Shown: in pieces, positions 13,601 to 26,134 of the stretch
Position numbering within the stretch: the stretch's first letter is position 1
How the letters are laid out: each line of letters opens with the position of its first letter
Assembly: GCA_015183035.1 (NCBI GenBank)
Contig: JACZZP010000011.1
Coordinates: forward strand, 930,001 to 994,000
DNA length: 64,000 nucleotides
From: Meloidogyne chitwoodi
Lineage: Eukaryota; Nematoda; Chromadorea; Rhabditida; Meloidogynidae
Direction of reading: 5' to 3'
Notes under the pieces: model-generated
Told to the model about the DNA's origin: nothing
Database searches by the model: none
What the model saw: the letters and a program-made list of their open reading frames with translations, nothing else
Position numbers and translations under genes: made by a program

Positions 13601-13713
13601 AATAAAAATGAAAAGTTGCAGCAAATAAGAATAAAAATAATTATAATCCGTCGTCTAAACCACTTCCATGGAAAATTTCTGTTATCAAAACTAGCGATAA
13701 TCATGTAAGCCAT
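7650..13713 (-). CDS. contactin-associated protein-like (neurexin IV/Caspr) receptor
   Basis: Single-pass adhesion receptor of the Caspr/neurexin-IV family (C. elegans relatives are nlr-1 and itx-1). The start at 13713 gives an N-terminal hydrophobic stretch, RRRIIIIFILICC, used as signal. Domains follow in order over about 20 exons. First is a divergent discoidin-like region (FGSLHVIKRIGV near residue 70). Two laminin-G domains follow (LFFYSMANHGDHLVVQLS; PGWHSLVLKLRTDSLDLILNG). Next is an EGF repeat (CSPNPCQNGGKCVQS, about 11200-11110), then a fibrinogen-like region (DLDGGGPLKPFNIEC and SFEHCEQRMRFQCSG). A third laminin-G, a second EGF (CQNGGRCVELYDGFKC, 9055-8990) and a fourth laminin-G complete the ectodomain. 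The last exon (7967-7650) has the transmembrane helix and a short tail starting QRRPDGVYKTNEK, the juxtamembrane protein-4.1-binding type, ending EFFC. Likely functions in neuronal or epithelial junctions. Confidence 0.9.
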
Positions 13714-14563
13714 GCTCGTAAATCATGGACATTGATCATTTTATCAAGGAAGGAAATAAAATGTTAAAACAGAATAACAAAATAAATAAATATAGATAAA
13801 TAAACGCTTAAAAAATTAAAAAGTTATAAAATTTGAATAATTTTATAATTTTGTATCATTATATAAATACATAGGTATATGAGAAACAAAGTAATCAGTC
13901 TCACCTTTTCACTCTATTATGGATATTTTTTTAATTTTATTTAGTAAAAACCCTATATTTTTAAATTACCTAAAAATTTATTCATAAATTTCCTAGAATA
14001 AAAACAGAACTGAATGAATTATTACACAAACATTAAGCTAAACCGCTGCACATACATGCAATTTATTTACGTAAAATCAATAAAACATTAGTATTTTGGA
14101 GGGAAAAGCGCAAATAGTTAAGAGGGAGAATTTTCGATTCTTCATTCTTTCAGAATTAACTCATCTTTTATATCTTTGGCATTAAGCTTAGGGCTTTATA
14201 TTAGAAATAAATTGAGATATTTTGTAAAATAGGTTTTACTTATTTTTTAAATTATTATTATTTATTATACATATGTAGCAATTTACTTTTAAATATTATT
14301 TCCCATAGGAAGAAAACTTAAATTTTCAAATTTGTGTGAAATTTAATAAGTCCTACCCGAATTTAATTTATTTATGGAAATTGATATTACTATTTATACT
14401 ATAACAAGACAAAATAATACTAAAGATTTTATAAAATATATTTTTTAAATTAATAATAATTAATTTATTCAAAAATAAAAAAATACAAATATTTATTAAA
14501 TTAATTAATAATTATATAATTTTAATTTAAAAATACTATAATTTTCTAAATTTATTAAATTTT
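13714..14563. other. gene-free AT-rich spacer (upstream region of the Caspr-like gene)
   Basis: Holds the presumed promoter of the Caspr-like gene. Slightly less AT-rich near 13960-14200. No exon, RNA gene or repeat could be supported. Confidence 0.4.
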
Positions 14564-17500
14564 TCAATTTGAAATTGCATACATTGATTTAAAAATTCTG
14601 TTAAATTGTTCAATTGACAATTTCTCAATTTGTGTTTTTATCTGAAATAATTTTATTTAATAAATAAATTAAATAATTAATTATTTCAGAACTAAAATTA
14701 TTATCCTAATATTCCTTAAAAATTAAAAAATATATAAATATTTTAAACATTGCTGGTAATTGAACTTTTCTTCAATTTGTAATACAAAAGATATATTATT
14801 TCAAAAATTTTATTTTATTTATTTACAAAATTTCTTAAATTAATTTTAAAATAATAGTTTAATGGGTAAACACTTAAAAAAATTAAAATTATTTATAAAT
14901 TAAAAGAATAAATTAAAATATTCTCTTAAAATTAAAAAATACCCTTCAAATACCTCTTTATAATTTTCTTCATTAATTATATCATTTTCAATTAAAATAT
15001 TTTTTGTTTTATTCCAAAAAGGTATAAATTCATTATTATATTTTAATATTTTTTCATTTATTTCAACAATTTTTTCCTTTCTCTTAGCTAATTTTTCTTT
15101 AGTTCCAGTTGGATTAAATTCTAATGTAATACTATTATTTATCATTATTTCATCTTCAACAATCATTTTATTTTCAAATTTTAATAATTTTTTATTTAAA
15201 AAATTTCCCAAAGACATAAACATTCCAATTTTACAAAGTTGTCTTCCCTCTATTATTTTCTAAAAAATATAAAATAGGTATATAATTTAAATTTAATAAT
15301 CCAATGTAAAAACCTCTCTAATATTAACTCAAATATCTCTAATTTTAAAATTAATAATTTTCCTAAATTAGATTAAAAGGTTCCTATTCATAAATATTAT
15401 TTTATAAAATATAATTATTTAATTTATTTTTAACCTTATCATTTTTATTATTTTCTTCTGTTTCATTTTCATTAATTATTAATTTATTACAATCTATTTC
15501 AATTTTATCTTTTAATATTTTTGTTAAATAAATTCCAATTTTATTACTTTTATTATCAATTTTTTTATATAAATTTTTTAAATTGTTAACATTTATTAAA
15601 TTCTTTACATTCTATAAAAATTTAAAAATTAAAAAATAAAATAAAAAAAACAAACAAATTCAAAGCCTTCTAAATATTTAATTAATTTATTAAAATAACT
15701 AAATAATATTTCAGTAAAAAAATCAACTTCATTTTGTTTTAATGAAATTTTTATTTCCATTAATTCACTTATTTTTTCATTAAATTTTTCTATTTTCATT
15801 TCTTCTTCAAAAATAGCTCTCAACTTTAAATAAATAAATTATTTAATTAATTTTTAAATTATTAAAAAAATATTTTTAATAATTTATGACTAAAATAAAA
15901 ATTAATAAATGTTTAATTATTGAATATAGTAGTAATTATACAATTACTCTTTTTTTATAAAATAATAAATCAGAAATTTTCTGGTTCTTGTTTCTTTTTT
16001 ATTTAATTATTTGGTTCACTATTAATTATTCAATTTATTATTTTTTAAAATTATTTTATAATTACTTTTAAATCTTCAAATTTAAGTTGTTCATCTTCTA
16101 ATAAAATAATTCTCATTTCATTAATAATTGGTGTTAAATGATTTAAAGAATTATTTAATTTTTGAGAATATTCAATTTTTTTAAAATTATTATTTTTTAT
16201 TTTACCAACAATTGCTTGAAATATATCATTATTTTGGTTAATTTCTTTAAGAAAATAATTTGTAGCTGTGAGAAATATTGCAGAACGACAATAAAAATTA
16301 GCAATTTCATATTCCTCTTGTACCTTTTTAATAAAAAATAATTTTTTATTAATTAAATTAAAAAACAATTATTATTATTTACATATATTGGGACCAATAA
16401 ATTATAAAATTTAATTAAGTTTATAATTTTTTAATTTTAAAAAACTCGTTAAGAAAATAGAAAATTAATATTTTAAAATTTTAAATTAAAAGAATGTCTA
16501 AAAAATAATTAATTAATTAATATCAGTCCATTTTCTAAAAAATTTTTTCCAAGTTTTTTTATTAAAAAAATATATTTATATATATTTATAGGTAATTGTT
16601 CTCTCTTACATCTATGAAAGTCATTAAACTTTGATTTTCAATATTTGTTTGAATTATTTCATCACAATATGAATATAATTTAAATGATGTTCTAGGCATT
16701 CTACTTTGTATATTTGACTCTAATGCATAATTAAAATGATAACGTAAATCTATTAAAGCTTTGGCACTCTAAAATATTTGTTTTTTATAATTGTTAATTA
16801 AAATATATTTTAAAATAATTATTATTCTTACTTCATTAATATTAGAAAGATCTAAATGAAGATCATCAGTTAATAAAGTATCAAAAATTGAAATAATCAT
16901 ATTTGAAAATTTATCTGCTTGATTATGACTAACAATTATTTTTTGAGAAAGTACTTGATTATAATCAGTTTCATTATGCAGAGGATCTTCATAATATTCA
17001 TCTAATGCTATAAATAATAAAAAATAAAAGGTAAATATATGAAGGGGAATAAAAGTGAAATAAATACTTGGAGTAGTTCTAGATGTACTAGCAATATTTG
17101 AAGGATCTACATTTTGTGTTAGTGTTTGCTGTACAGGTTCTTGAGGATTTGTTGATATATTATTCTCTCCTTTATATAAATTAATTAAAGTTTTTATTTT
17201 ATTAATAAATTATAATAATTATTAAATAATAAAAAAATTGTTACTTTTTATCAGAATATAATTTTTAAAAAAACCTTGATTTAATGTTATAATCGAACCG
17301 AAAATTGGACCAAAACATGAGCCAATACAATCTAAATAAAGATTAAGTAAACAATTTATTTTAAAAATATTTCAATTTAAGAAGCTAATAAAAATTAAAA
17401 TTTTGATTAGAACAACTTTAAAAATTTTAATTTAATTTTTATTTTATTAAATTAATTTTTTGCTCTAAAATTAAAAAAAAATTTAATTTAAAAATATTTA

Positions 17501-17650
17501 AATAATGTAATATTACAAAATTAATTTCTAATAATAAAATAAATAAATTATTTTAATTTTATTATACTTACTTCCAGCATATAACACTTTATTAGTTAAA
17601 AATAATAGTAAAATTAAAAAATAAATTATTTTAAAAATTTTATTTTTCAT
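14564..17650 (-). CDS. predicted secreted orphan protein A2 (paralog of A1)
   Basis: Family not recognised. The first exon starts at ATG 17650 and encodes a clear signal peptide (MKNKIFKI, hydrophobic core, cleavage near VLYAG) ending at a GTAAGT donor. Further exons include one near 17170-17070 (GENNISTNPQEPVQQ, Ser/Thr/Pro/Gln-rich linker), 17010-16850 (VSHNQADKFSNMIISIFDTLL), 16770-16590, 16330-16070 (ATNYFLKEINQN to LLEDEQLKFEDLK), 15820-15650, 15260-14950 and a terminal exon 14641-14564 ending YAISN-TGA. Every one of the later exons has a counterpart in A1 at 1732-3886, on the same strand and in the same order. The product is predominantly helical and Lys/Glu/Asn-rich. Extracellular location follows from the signal peptide; any effector role is inference. 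Confidence 0.7.
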
Positions 17651-18447
17651 TTTTTGTTAAAATTTGAAAAGTAAAATTAAGAAAAATAATAAAATTAGTG
17701 AAGATAATTACATATAATAATTATTTATATTAATTTAAACGGATATATAAGTACATTGCACTCTTCTTTATTTATAATTTGCACTCTACTTGTCTTTTTT
17801 TTAATTTTAAAATTATCAACTGTTAATTTAAAATTATGAAATAAAAATTAATTATAAAACATATGTTACTTAAATGAAAAAAATTATTGAGAAATTAAAT
17901 TAACAGGAAACAAAGGAGTAGGTATATTGAAATTAAATATTTTATTAGTAAGTTAATTTTTATTAAACAATTTTAAAAGGGCATTTTATTATTTCCTTTT
18001 TTTAAATAAAATTTTTGTTGTTATAATTCGAATTTTCCCTGTATATACTTTTATAAAAATTACTGTATATTTATTTTTTCTTTATAAAAAAGATAGAATT
18101 TTTAAAACTGATTATGACCCTAAATTTTATAAACTAAATTTTAGAAAAATTATTAAAGTTTTTAGCTTGCAAAATAAAAAATATTTTCTTAGCAAATAAA
18201 CAAAAAAATCAATAAACAGAGAATACAACTTTAATTAATAAACAAACTTGAAAAATAAAAATCAGAGATAACCAATGGAAAATAATTTGAATAAATTTAT
18301 GGTTTTATAATATGATAAATTTAAAAAATTATCAAACAAATTTTTGTTTCTAAAATTGATGTTTAGCCATTTAATTTAAATATATTAATATCAAAATAAA
18401 AATATAAAGTTATATAAAAATAATCAAGTCCAATGTTTCTCTTTAAA
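17651..18447. other. gene-free AT-rich spacer
   Basis: Spacer between orphan A2's 5' end and the 3' end of the next minus-strand gene. AT-rich with no exon-like frame or repeat structure visible. Confidence 0.4.
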
Positions 18448-20634
18448 TCACCAATGATGAGGGCGATGTCCATAAGAAATAGTACGGAGAGGTCTAGGAT
18501 AGGCTTGATAAACATTTGAAGCAGGAAAATAAGAACGATTCTAGAAAATAATTTAAATAAATTAAACTTTGTTTTTTTTATAAAAATATCTTTATTTAAT
18601 AATTATTTCCTTACCATTGGAGGAAGAATTTGTCTCTGCATTTGTGTTGGGTGAACATATGGTTGAGAATAATTATGAGCTAATGGAGGAACAGCATATG
18701 TAGGCCTAGCAGGATATGATTGATTTAATGGTGGAGGATAACGGTGTGGTCCTTGCATTGAATATGGAGATTGAAAACGATTATAATGCCCATAATATGG
18801 AGAAATTGGAGGCATAAATGGATGTCTGAGTCTGTCAACAAGCTCCTTAAGTTAAAAATATAATAATGATATATGTGCAAATAAATTCATTAGTTTCAAA
18901 TTTATTTATAAATAAAAATAATATAACCTGTTGTTCTCTCTGCCAAGCCAAAATCCTTCTTAGCTGCTTTGTTGAATTTTCACCCTCAACCATGTTCATT
19001 AAATCAATTGGTGGTCCCTTTGGTGCTTCAGAAAAAACATTTTTGAGTTCTTCACCTTTATGTTCAATAAATTCTTTTGTGGGAAATTCTTCTTCCTATA
19101 AAAATTAAAAAAAATCAAGTTTTTATATAAATATAATAATGTGTAAAACCTAAATAATTTTACAAAATTATCTAAGATTATACTTAAAAAAAGAACTAAA
19201 AGTAAACAAACCCATTCTATAGTATCATATATCCATTGATCTATTGTTTTTTGATCAAGAAGAGTATTACGATTTCTACAAGGTAAAAGTTTTAATTTTT
19301 CGTCCCTAAAGTGACGAAATTTGAGACTTAAAGTCATTGGCTTTTGGTTTACCTAAAGAAAATTATTTTAAATAAACAATAAAAATAAATACTAAATAAG
19401 GTTTTCCAATCCAGCAAACACCAATAATTTGATCTAAATAAATTATATGACCTTTAACTTCAGCATTTATCTAAAAATCCCAATTCTTATTAAATTTATC
19501 AATTCAAAAAACTTTTATATGATTTGGATTTGGAGGCGCTCGAATTTCAACAAAAAATCCAGTGGCCACGCGTTCAAAAACATCTTTTCCATAATCAAGT
19601 AAACGACAGAGTTCATCAATTGTTATTACCTTAAATAATTTTATAATTAAATTAATTTTCGAAAAATAACCATTTTTGATATATCTTCTCTTGTTAAACC
19701 TCCAGGAATTATTTTATCGCACGAAGTTGATTGTATTAAAGAATTATCATTATTTTCAGTTTGTCCATCTTCAACAATTTGCTTTTCATTCTCAATTTGA
19801 TCAGAAGCATTCTTTTGAAAAATATTTTCAATTTTCATTTCAACTCTTTTCTCATCATCTTTCGTGAAATTATCCGTTTCATTTTCAGTAACTTCATTTG
19901 AAGCATCCTGTTTGTCAGAGTTAAGCTCTTCAATTGCTTGTTCAATTTCAGCACGTTTAACTTTTAATTCGTTGACAGATGGGATAGGTACATTCTAAAT
20001 AATTTAATTTAGAATTAAAAAGTTAATAGAAAGTACATGTAAAAATTTGAAAATGTTTCATAATTTTCTACCTTCATGATCAAAATTTAACATAAAAACT
20101 TTAAAAATAAACAAACCCATCTGTGCAAATCCTCTAACCAAAGTTGAAAAACATCATTGTCGAGTGGAGTTTCGCATTCTTTCAACTTTATAATGCTTCT
20201 ATAGCTGTTTTCTCTTGTATTCTTAAAGCGTAATCCATCACGGTTTACATGAATGACTCGATCAATGAAAAAACTTGTTAGCGGATTCTAAAGATTTTGA
20301 AACTTATTATAATAAAATCCTAAAAAATGTTTAATATACGACTGTTAAAAATTTTACAATCATGAACCTTTGATCTATCTCTAACTGCTTGATAACGCAT
20401 CCAACAACCACCAAGAAGTATTCGCAAGTTTTTCAACGGCCATTTAGTTTTTGGAGAATTAAGAAGCTGACGTGCATAATCGATTGGAATTAAAAGTGAT
20501 TCTAACTGTTCAGGAGATTCGGGCAAAGTATTACTTTCTAAAATTTGTCTCTTATTTGAATTTGGTAATTCATCAGGAGAATCATCAGCTTTTCGTTTTT
20601 GAGCTGAATGGATATCTTCTTTGTCAGTAGACAT
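18448..20634 (-). CDS. nuclear-type protein with a possible Plus3-like domain
   Basis: ATG at 20634. The N-terminus is charged and looks nuclear (QKRKADDSPDELPNSNKRQI). It is followed by a globular part (LRILLGGCWMRYQAVRDRSK, then FIDRVIHVNRDGLRFKNTRE), an acidic Glu/Asn/Gln-rich linker (about 20000-19650), and a second globular part. That second part contains LTREDISKMV, then FERVATGFFVEIRAPPNPDH, then QIIGVCWIGKPYL, then FRHFRDEKLKLLPCRNRNTL. This order (fek-V-GcFVri, a Y/I-x-L turn, then an arm ending in basic Leu-rich sequence) recalls the Plus3 domain of RTF1-like transcription factors, but the match is from memory and weak. The C-terminus (18815-18448) is Pro/Tyr/Gln-rich (PYYGHYNRFQSPYSMQGPHR) and ends HRPHHW-TGA. 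Eight exons, all joinable in frame. The gene is real; function is uncertain. Confidence 0.7.
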
Positions 20635-22235
20635 GGCTTAATTTAAAAATATCTAAAAGGAAAAATATATATAATTTTTTATAACTAAATATACAATTAA
20701 TCATTACAAAGAAATCAAAAAATCTAACTAAACTTTATTAAATTTTGATAATTTGAGATACTCAAATGACAAATTATTGGATAAAAAATCCCTTAATGAA
20801 ATGCCAATTCTTATTTAGCTAAAATTCATAGCACCAAATCAAAATTCATACCGTAATGAATTTGCAAAATTAAATTTACTAATAGCTACATTATAAAATT
20901 TTTTTATTTTAATTGAAGCTAAAAAATAATTTATTTATTTCTATCTTATTTCAAATAAAGTTATTATGGTTTTTTTCTCTATATTTCTGCAATGGGAAAT
21001 TTCCCAAATAGAATTTCCCAAAAAATAATTGAAAAAATCATGCATGGCTTTACATTTTTTTAACTTTTAATAATTTTTGGATACTTTTTATTGGTGAATT
21101 TATTTTTTGTATTATATTGTTAAAAATGCAACGGTGAATAAATAAAAATATTTTAGTTATATTTTTAGAATTATAATTCTTTCTTTTTTTTCTTCAAATA
21201 AAACACATGCATATATTTACTAAAACATAATTACATTATTTAATCATTTCTAAATATGTATATTTTTTTAAAATCATAAGAATATAATTTTATTAATAAA
21301 TATTCCAAAAAACATTCTCTTATTATAATAGCTAAAAGAGAAATTAATTTTAATATTTATAAATATTTAAAATAAATAATTAAGAATATTTATTTATTAT
21401 AAAATTAAATAAAAATTTTTCCTCATGTTATTCACACCAACAAAAAATTTTTAAGGATTATTTGTTTAATAATATTTAAAATTTATTTCTCAACAAATAT
21501 TTATTTTATTTTATTTTAACCTTTATAAATATTTATAGTTTTTGCTTCAACGTTTCATTGAAAAATTTTTATCTTTTATTAATTATATTATCAGTAAATA
21601 ATATTTATATTTTTTGCAAAAAGTAGAAATTTATTTGATATAATTTTAAATTTTTGTTTGCTTACTTTTATTAATATTTTAAATTCTTTTAAATTATCCA
21701 AAATAATTATTTTTTCTCATTTATAAAGATAAAATAAATTATTCTTTTTTAAATAGTTTTCTCAAAGATATTAATTTATTTTATTTTTTAAAAATAAATT
21801 TAAAAAATTATTTTAATTGTTTTAAGTTTTTAAAATAATTTAAAATTTTATAAGTTAATTTAGTTAGAAAAAGATTTTTCAAAACCTGAACAAACATTTC
21901 TCTTTTTTCTTTCTTTTTAAATATATTCAATTGATTAGAACTTTCTTTTAAATATTTTAATTTTTTTTTGATTTTTGATTTTTTAAACGAACTTAATATT
22001 TAATTTTTTTTAAATATTTTCTATTTATAAATATATTTAAATCATTTTTAAGTAAATATGCAAACATTTAGCTAAATAATCAAATATACATATAATTATA
22101 TTAATTATTAATTTTTATTTTTTTAAATTTTCTCTTATTATTAAATAAAAAATATAAAAATTGTTTTTGTTAAAATTTTATTAAATATTATAAATATATA
22201 ATTATTTAGTTTTTTAAATTTTTTAGATTTTAAAA
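20635..22235. other. gene-free AT-rich divergent intergenic region
   Basis: 1.6 kb between divergent genes, so it should hold both promoters. It is almost entirely A/T tracts. No exon, tRNA, tandem repeat or paired inverted repeat could be supported. Confidence 0.4.
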
Positions 22236-24591
22236 ATGTTAAAATATACAAATAGTAATAAAAATAATAACAATCAAATTCCTTCAATCTGTTCAAATAT
22301 TAATCAAGGTTTTGTAAAAGAAGAAGAAAAATATTCAAATAAATTAAAAAAACCCTCAAATCCATCAATTAATTATTCAGACTCAATATCATCTTCTTCA
22401 TCTAATTTATCTTTAAATTCTTTAGATTTAAGAAAAGAAGGATTTTCGTAAGTAAATACTTATAATTATTTATTTTTAAATAAATTTATTTTTTAAATAA
22501 AATTCTCTTTTTTTAAAGTTATGGAGAAATTCTTTTAAATTTTCTTAAAGGAATGATTGGACCAGGCTGTTTATCCCTTCCTTTAGCTTTTAAACAAGCT
22601 GGGCTTTGGGTAATATTATTTTTTATTTAAAATATTTTAATTTTTAGACAGGACTTTTCTTAGTATTTTTAATTGGATTTCTTACTTGTAGATGTATGAA
22701 TAAATTAGTTAAATGTTCACAATTGTTATCAAAAAGGTTATTATTAATTTAATATTAATTTATTTTTAATTATAATTTATTTTTTAGAAAAGGAGATTCA
22801 TTTTTAAGTTATGGAAATATGTCATATGAAGCAGTTTCTAGTAGTTTTAGACCTTTACGTAAATATGCAAATATAGCAAGGTTAATAATTCAATAATTTA
22901 TTTTTATTCTTTTAAAATATTTTAATAAAATAATTAAAGAAAAATTTATAAAAAAAAAAGAATTTTTTCAACAAAATTTGTGTAAAAATAATATATTTTC
23001 AATTTAATTTTTTTTCAGAATTTTTGTGAATGCTTCAATTATTTCATTTCAAATGGGTGTTTGTAGTGTATTTTATGTATTTTGTGCTATACATGTTAAA
23101 GAAGTAAAAATTAAATTTTAATTTATTTAAATTATTTTTTTAAAGTTTTATGAAGAATTTTTTCCTTCTTATTCTTTTAAACCAACAACAATTCAATGGA
23201 TGCTTTTAATTTTTCCTCCATTTTTAATTATTAATTTTTTACGTTCAATAAAGTCAATAGCAATTATTAGTACAATTGGGAATGTTTTATGTTTAATTTC
23301 TTTTGCTTATATTTTTCAAGTTATTTTTTATTAAAATAATAATTATAATTATTATTTTTAAATAGTATTTAATAAGAATAGAAAATAGAACAATTAAATT
23401 ACCTGGAATTACTGATTTTGAGGGTGTTATGTTTGCTTGTGGTTCTATTTTATATTCATTTGAAGGACAAGCAATGGTACTTCCTTTAGAAAATAAATTA
23501 AAAAAACCTTCCCAAATGGTTGGAATTTTTGGTATTCTCTCAGTTGGATTATTTTTTGTATCATTGGTATTAGCAATGGTTGGTTTTCTTGGTTTTATTG
23601 CATTTGGGCAAAATGTCCGTGGAAGTATTACTTTAAATTTACCTCAAAATAATATGTAATTAATTAAAATAAAATAAATATTTTAAATTATAATTAAAAA
23701 ATAAATATTTATTTAATATAATTTTTAAGCCAATTTTCACTTCTTCGATTAGCTTTAACACTTGTTATTTATTTGGGATTTGTGATTCAAATGTTTGTTA
23801 TTGTTGATATGTTTTGGCCATTATTATCTAAGAGATTAGAAAAGAGAGGACGTATTTTTGATAATTTTAAATTATTTATTGAATTGGCATTAAGAACATT
23901 TTTAATTATTATTACAAGTAAATTAATTAATTAATTAATTATATTTTGTCCTTTTATTTATTTAAATAACTTATATATATTCTCATTTAAGTGTTAATCA
24001 TTAATTTTAAAATTAATAGTAGAGATGTCAATTTTATATTTAATTAATTTTTTATTTAATTAAATATATTCTCCTTTTTTTATTTTAATAAAAACTTTAA
24101 GAAAGTGGAGATAAGAGTTAAAGAGTACTCCTATACTTTTTATATTATATATGAAAAAATAGAGTATTAGATAAAAGGACAAATTTTTTGAATTATTATT
24201 TTATTTTTTTGTATTAAAAAAAACAAAAATATTTTTTTAGTGATTTTTGCAATTGCTGTGCCCAATCTTGAAGAAATTATTCCACTTGTGGGTGTTACAA
24301 CAGGTAAATATTATTTAAATATTATTAAATTATTAAAAATTATTTTTTATTTTTTTATTTAATTAAAAACTTTTATTTTTAAATTTTAATTAAAAAAAAA
24401 TAATTTAAGGAATGTTATTAGCATTTATAATTCCTTCTTTATTGGATGTACTAACATGGCTTCCTATCAGACTTAAAAGAAAAGAATATAAATTAGCTGC
24501 TTTTTTATTATTAGAAGATATTATTATGGCTTTAATTGGTCTTTTTGGATTGATTGGTGGATTACAGGCTAATTTAGTCAAAATTTTATAA
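22236..24591 (+). CDS. SLC36-type amino-acid/auxin permease family transporter
   Basis: Multi-pass membrane transporter of the amino acid/auxin permease family, closest in motifs to SLC36 proton-coupled amino-acid transporters (plasma or lysosomal membrane). The first exon (22236-22449) is a Ser/Asn/Lys-rich cytosolic N-tail. Exon 2 carries the TM1 signature LKGMIGPGCLSLPLAFKQAG. Later exons give GLFLVFLIGFLTCRCMN, NASIISFQMGVCSVFYVFCA, GVMFACGSILYSFEGQAMVL and FGQNVRGSITLNLPQNN, the latter two being strong SLC36 landmarks. The chain ends GLIGGLQANLVKIL-TAA. Nine exons, about 490 residues, consistent with the family. One intron (23920-24240) carries a small inverted-repeat element. No damage seen. 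Confidence 0.9.
23945..24183. repeat. intronic inverted-repeat element (239 bp)
   Basis: TTTGTCCTTTTAT at 23945-23957 is repeated as its exact reverse complement at 24171-24183 inside one intron of the amino-acid transporter. Inner arms share ATATATTCTC/GAGAT-like segments. Looks like a short MITE; no clear target duplication in this low-complexity flank. Confidence 0.4.
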
Positions 24592-24966
24592 TTTTTAACT
24601 TTTAATTTAAAAATTTTATTAGAATATTATATTTAGTAATTTGTAAATATATTTAAATTATAGAGACAAAAAAATAAAATAAAAATACTTTTAGAAGATA
24701 ATTATACTTAATTAAGAAAAATAAATTATTATAATTTTTGTCTCTATCAAAAAACAATTTTTTAAATTATTTTAAATATTTTTTCTTAATTTAAAAAAAA
24801 CAATTCTCTCTTTTTTGAGCTTAAATATTTATAAAAAAATTTAATTTTTATTTGTCAAATAAATAAATAATAATTATTTTGGAACATTTTTTACTTTAAA
24901 TTATTAGATAGCCATTTTAATAAAATAAATAAAAGTAAATTAATTAAATATTTAAAAATTAATTAA
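24592..24966. other. convergent intergenic spacer
   Basis: AT-rich 3' flank between the transporter and the small minus-strand gene. Nothing supportable except likely 3' untranslated sequence with AATAAA-like words. Confidence 0.4.
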
Positions 24967-25188
24967 TTATTTTATTTCTTTATCAATTAAAGTAGTTTTA
25001 TTTTTTAAAATATCAAACTCATTGTTTGTCTCATTTGTTGCCTTTTTCAAATTAAAAAGTTTATTTTTCTCATTATAAACAAAATAAGCAATTAATCCAA
25101 TAATAATTAGTAAAACAAGTATTAATAAATATATCTATAAATAATAAATTAAATTAAAATATAAATTTTAAACTTGTAAACAAATCAT
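24967..25188 (-). CDS. possible small single-pass membrane protein (about 60 aa)
   Basis: Two short exons: ATG at 25188 encodes MICLQ, then a GTTTAA donor, a short intron and a TTTATAG acceptor lead in phase 0 to an exon ending at TAA 24967. The joined product has one strong transmembrane segment (LLILVLLIIIGLIAYFVYNE) and a charged tail ending TTLIDKEIK. No family recognised. Support is the coherent splice and the hydrophobic-then-polar composition; the non-canonical donor and small size keep confidence modest. It could instead be the last exon of a longer gene. Confidence 0.4.
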
Positions 25189-25703
25189 TTTTCTGCACAA
25201 ATTATTTTGTTTTATTGATTCAATTTGTTGGTTTTTGTCAACTATTTATTTATTAAATTAATTATAATTATAATTAAGGTATAAAATTATATCTTTATTA
25301 TTTTATTTAATTAAGTAAATTAAAAAGATTATTTTTTAGTATTTTTAATTTCTCTTTTTTACTCAACCCTGTCCTATTTATGAATTAATTCAACTTTTTT
25401 ATATTCAACTTTTTTATGTTCGAGTCAGAGGTGTGCGAAAATTTTCGTTTCGTTTCGTGTTTACGAAATTTTCGTAGATTTTTGACGTTTTCGTTCGTTT
25501 CGTTTTTGTTTCGTCAAGAATCATTTTCGTTTCATTTCGTTTCGATTATGAAAATTGAAATATTTTCGTTTCGTTTTCGTTTCGTTTTTTACTATTTTTC
25601 TACGAAAATAACGAAAATTTTTAAAGCAAAATTAGGTCTGAAATTTTCATCTACGGTACTAAAAAAGTGTAATTTTTGGTAACAGAGATTTAAAAATTTT
25701 AAA

Positions 25704-25790
25704 ATTTTTTGCTTGCGGCGCTGAACATGGTGAATTTTTGGCAACTATTGTCCAATAACTTTCCAAAATTTTCGCCTGCGGCGCTAAATA
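25704..25790 (+). repeat. shared GCCTGCGGCGC module, copy 1
   Basis: Two direct copies of (C/T)TGCGGCGCT about 60 bp apart flank the words TGGTGAATTTTTGGCAACT and AATAACTTTCCAAAATTTTC. The same arrangement recurs at 34774-34860 and, inverted, at 61031-61115, each time inside a different hAT-like element. Confidence 0.8.
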
Positions 25791-25843
25791 AGCTATTTAT
25801 AAACATGTACTCATCCTGAAACTTTTGATTAACCTGTAACAAC

Positions 25844-26134
25844 CAGTGATCGGAAAGTTCCAGTTCCGGAACTGGAACTACGAAACTATCAAATTTCTGG
25901 AACTGGTTAGGAACTGGAGCCATGGAACTACCAAATTTTTGGAACTGGTTCTGGAACTAGTTCCGGAACTGGAACTGGCCCGGATCTAGTTCCTTACCCC
26001 ACAATAGTTCCGGAACTGGAACTGGAACTATGAAAATTAAAAATGCAGTTCCGGAACTGGAACTGCAAAAATTCAAAAACAAGTTCCGGAACTGGAACTA
26101 GTTCCGTGGAAATTTTGGAACTTTCCGATCACTG
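25844..26134. mobile_element. nested hAT-like MITE (291 bp)
   Basis: Ends CAGTGATCGGAAAGTTCC and GGAACTTTCCGATCACTG are perfect 18-bp inverted repeats, flanked by a perfect 8-bp duplication GTAACAAC (25836-25843 and 26135-26142). The interior is an array of AGTTCCGGAACTGGAACT-type palindromic units. It sits inside the 1084-bp hAT element and so inserted after it. Confidence 0.9.

Noticed and set aside
25416..25682. Long plus-strand frame rich in Phe/Arg/Ser
   Set aside because: It is the translated TTTCGTTTCG subterminal repeat of a hAT element, not a gene.
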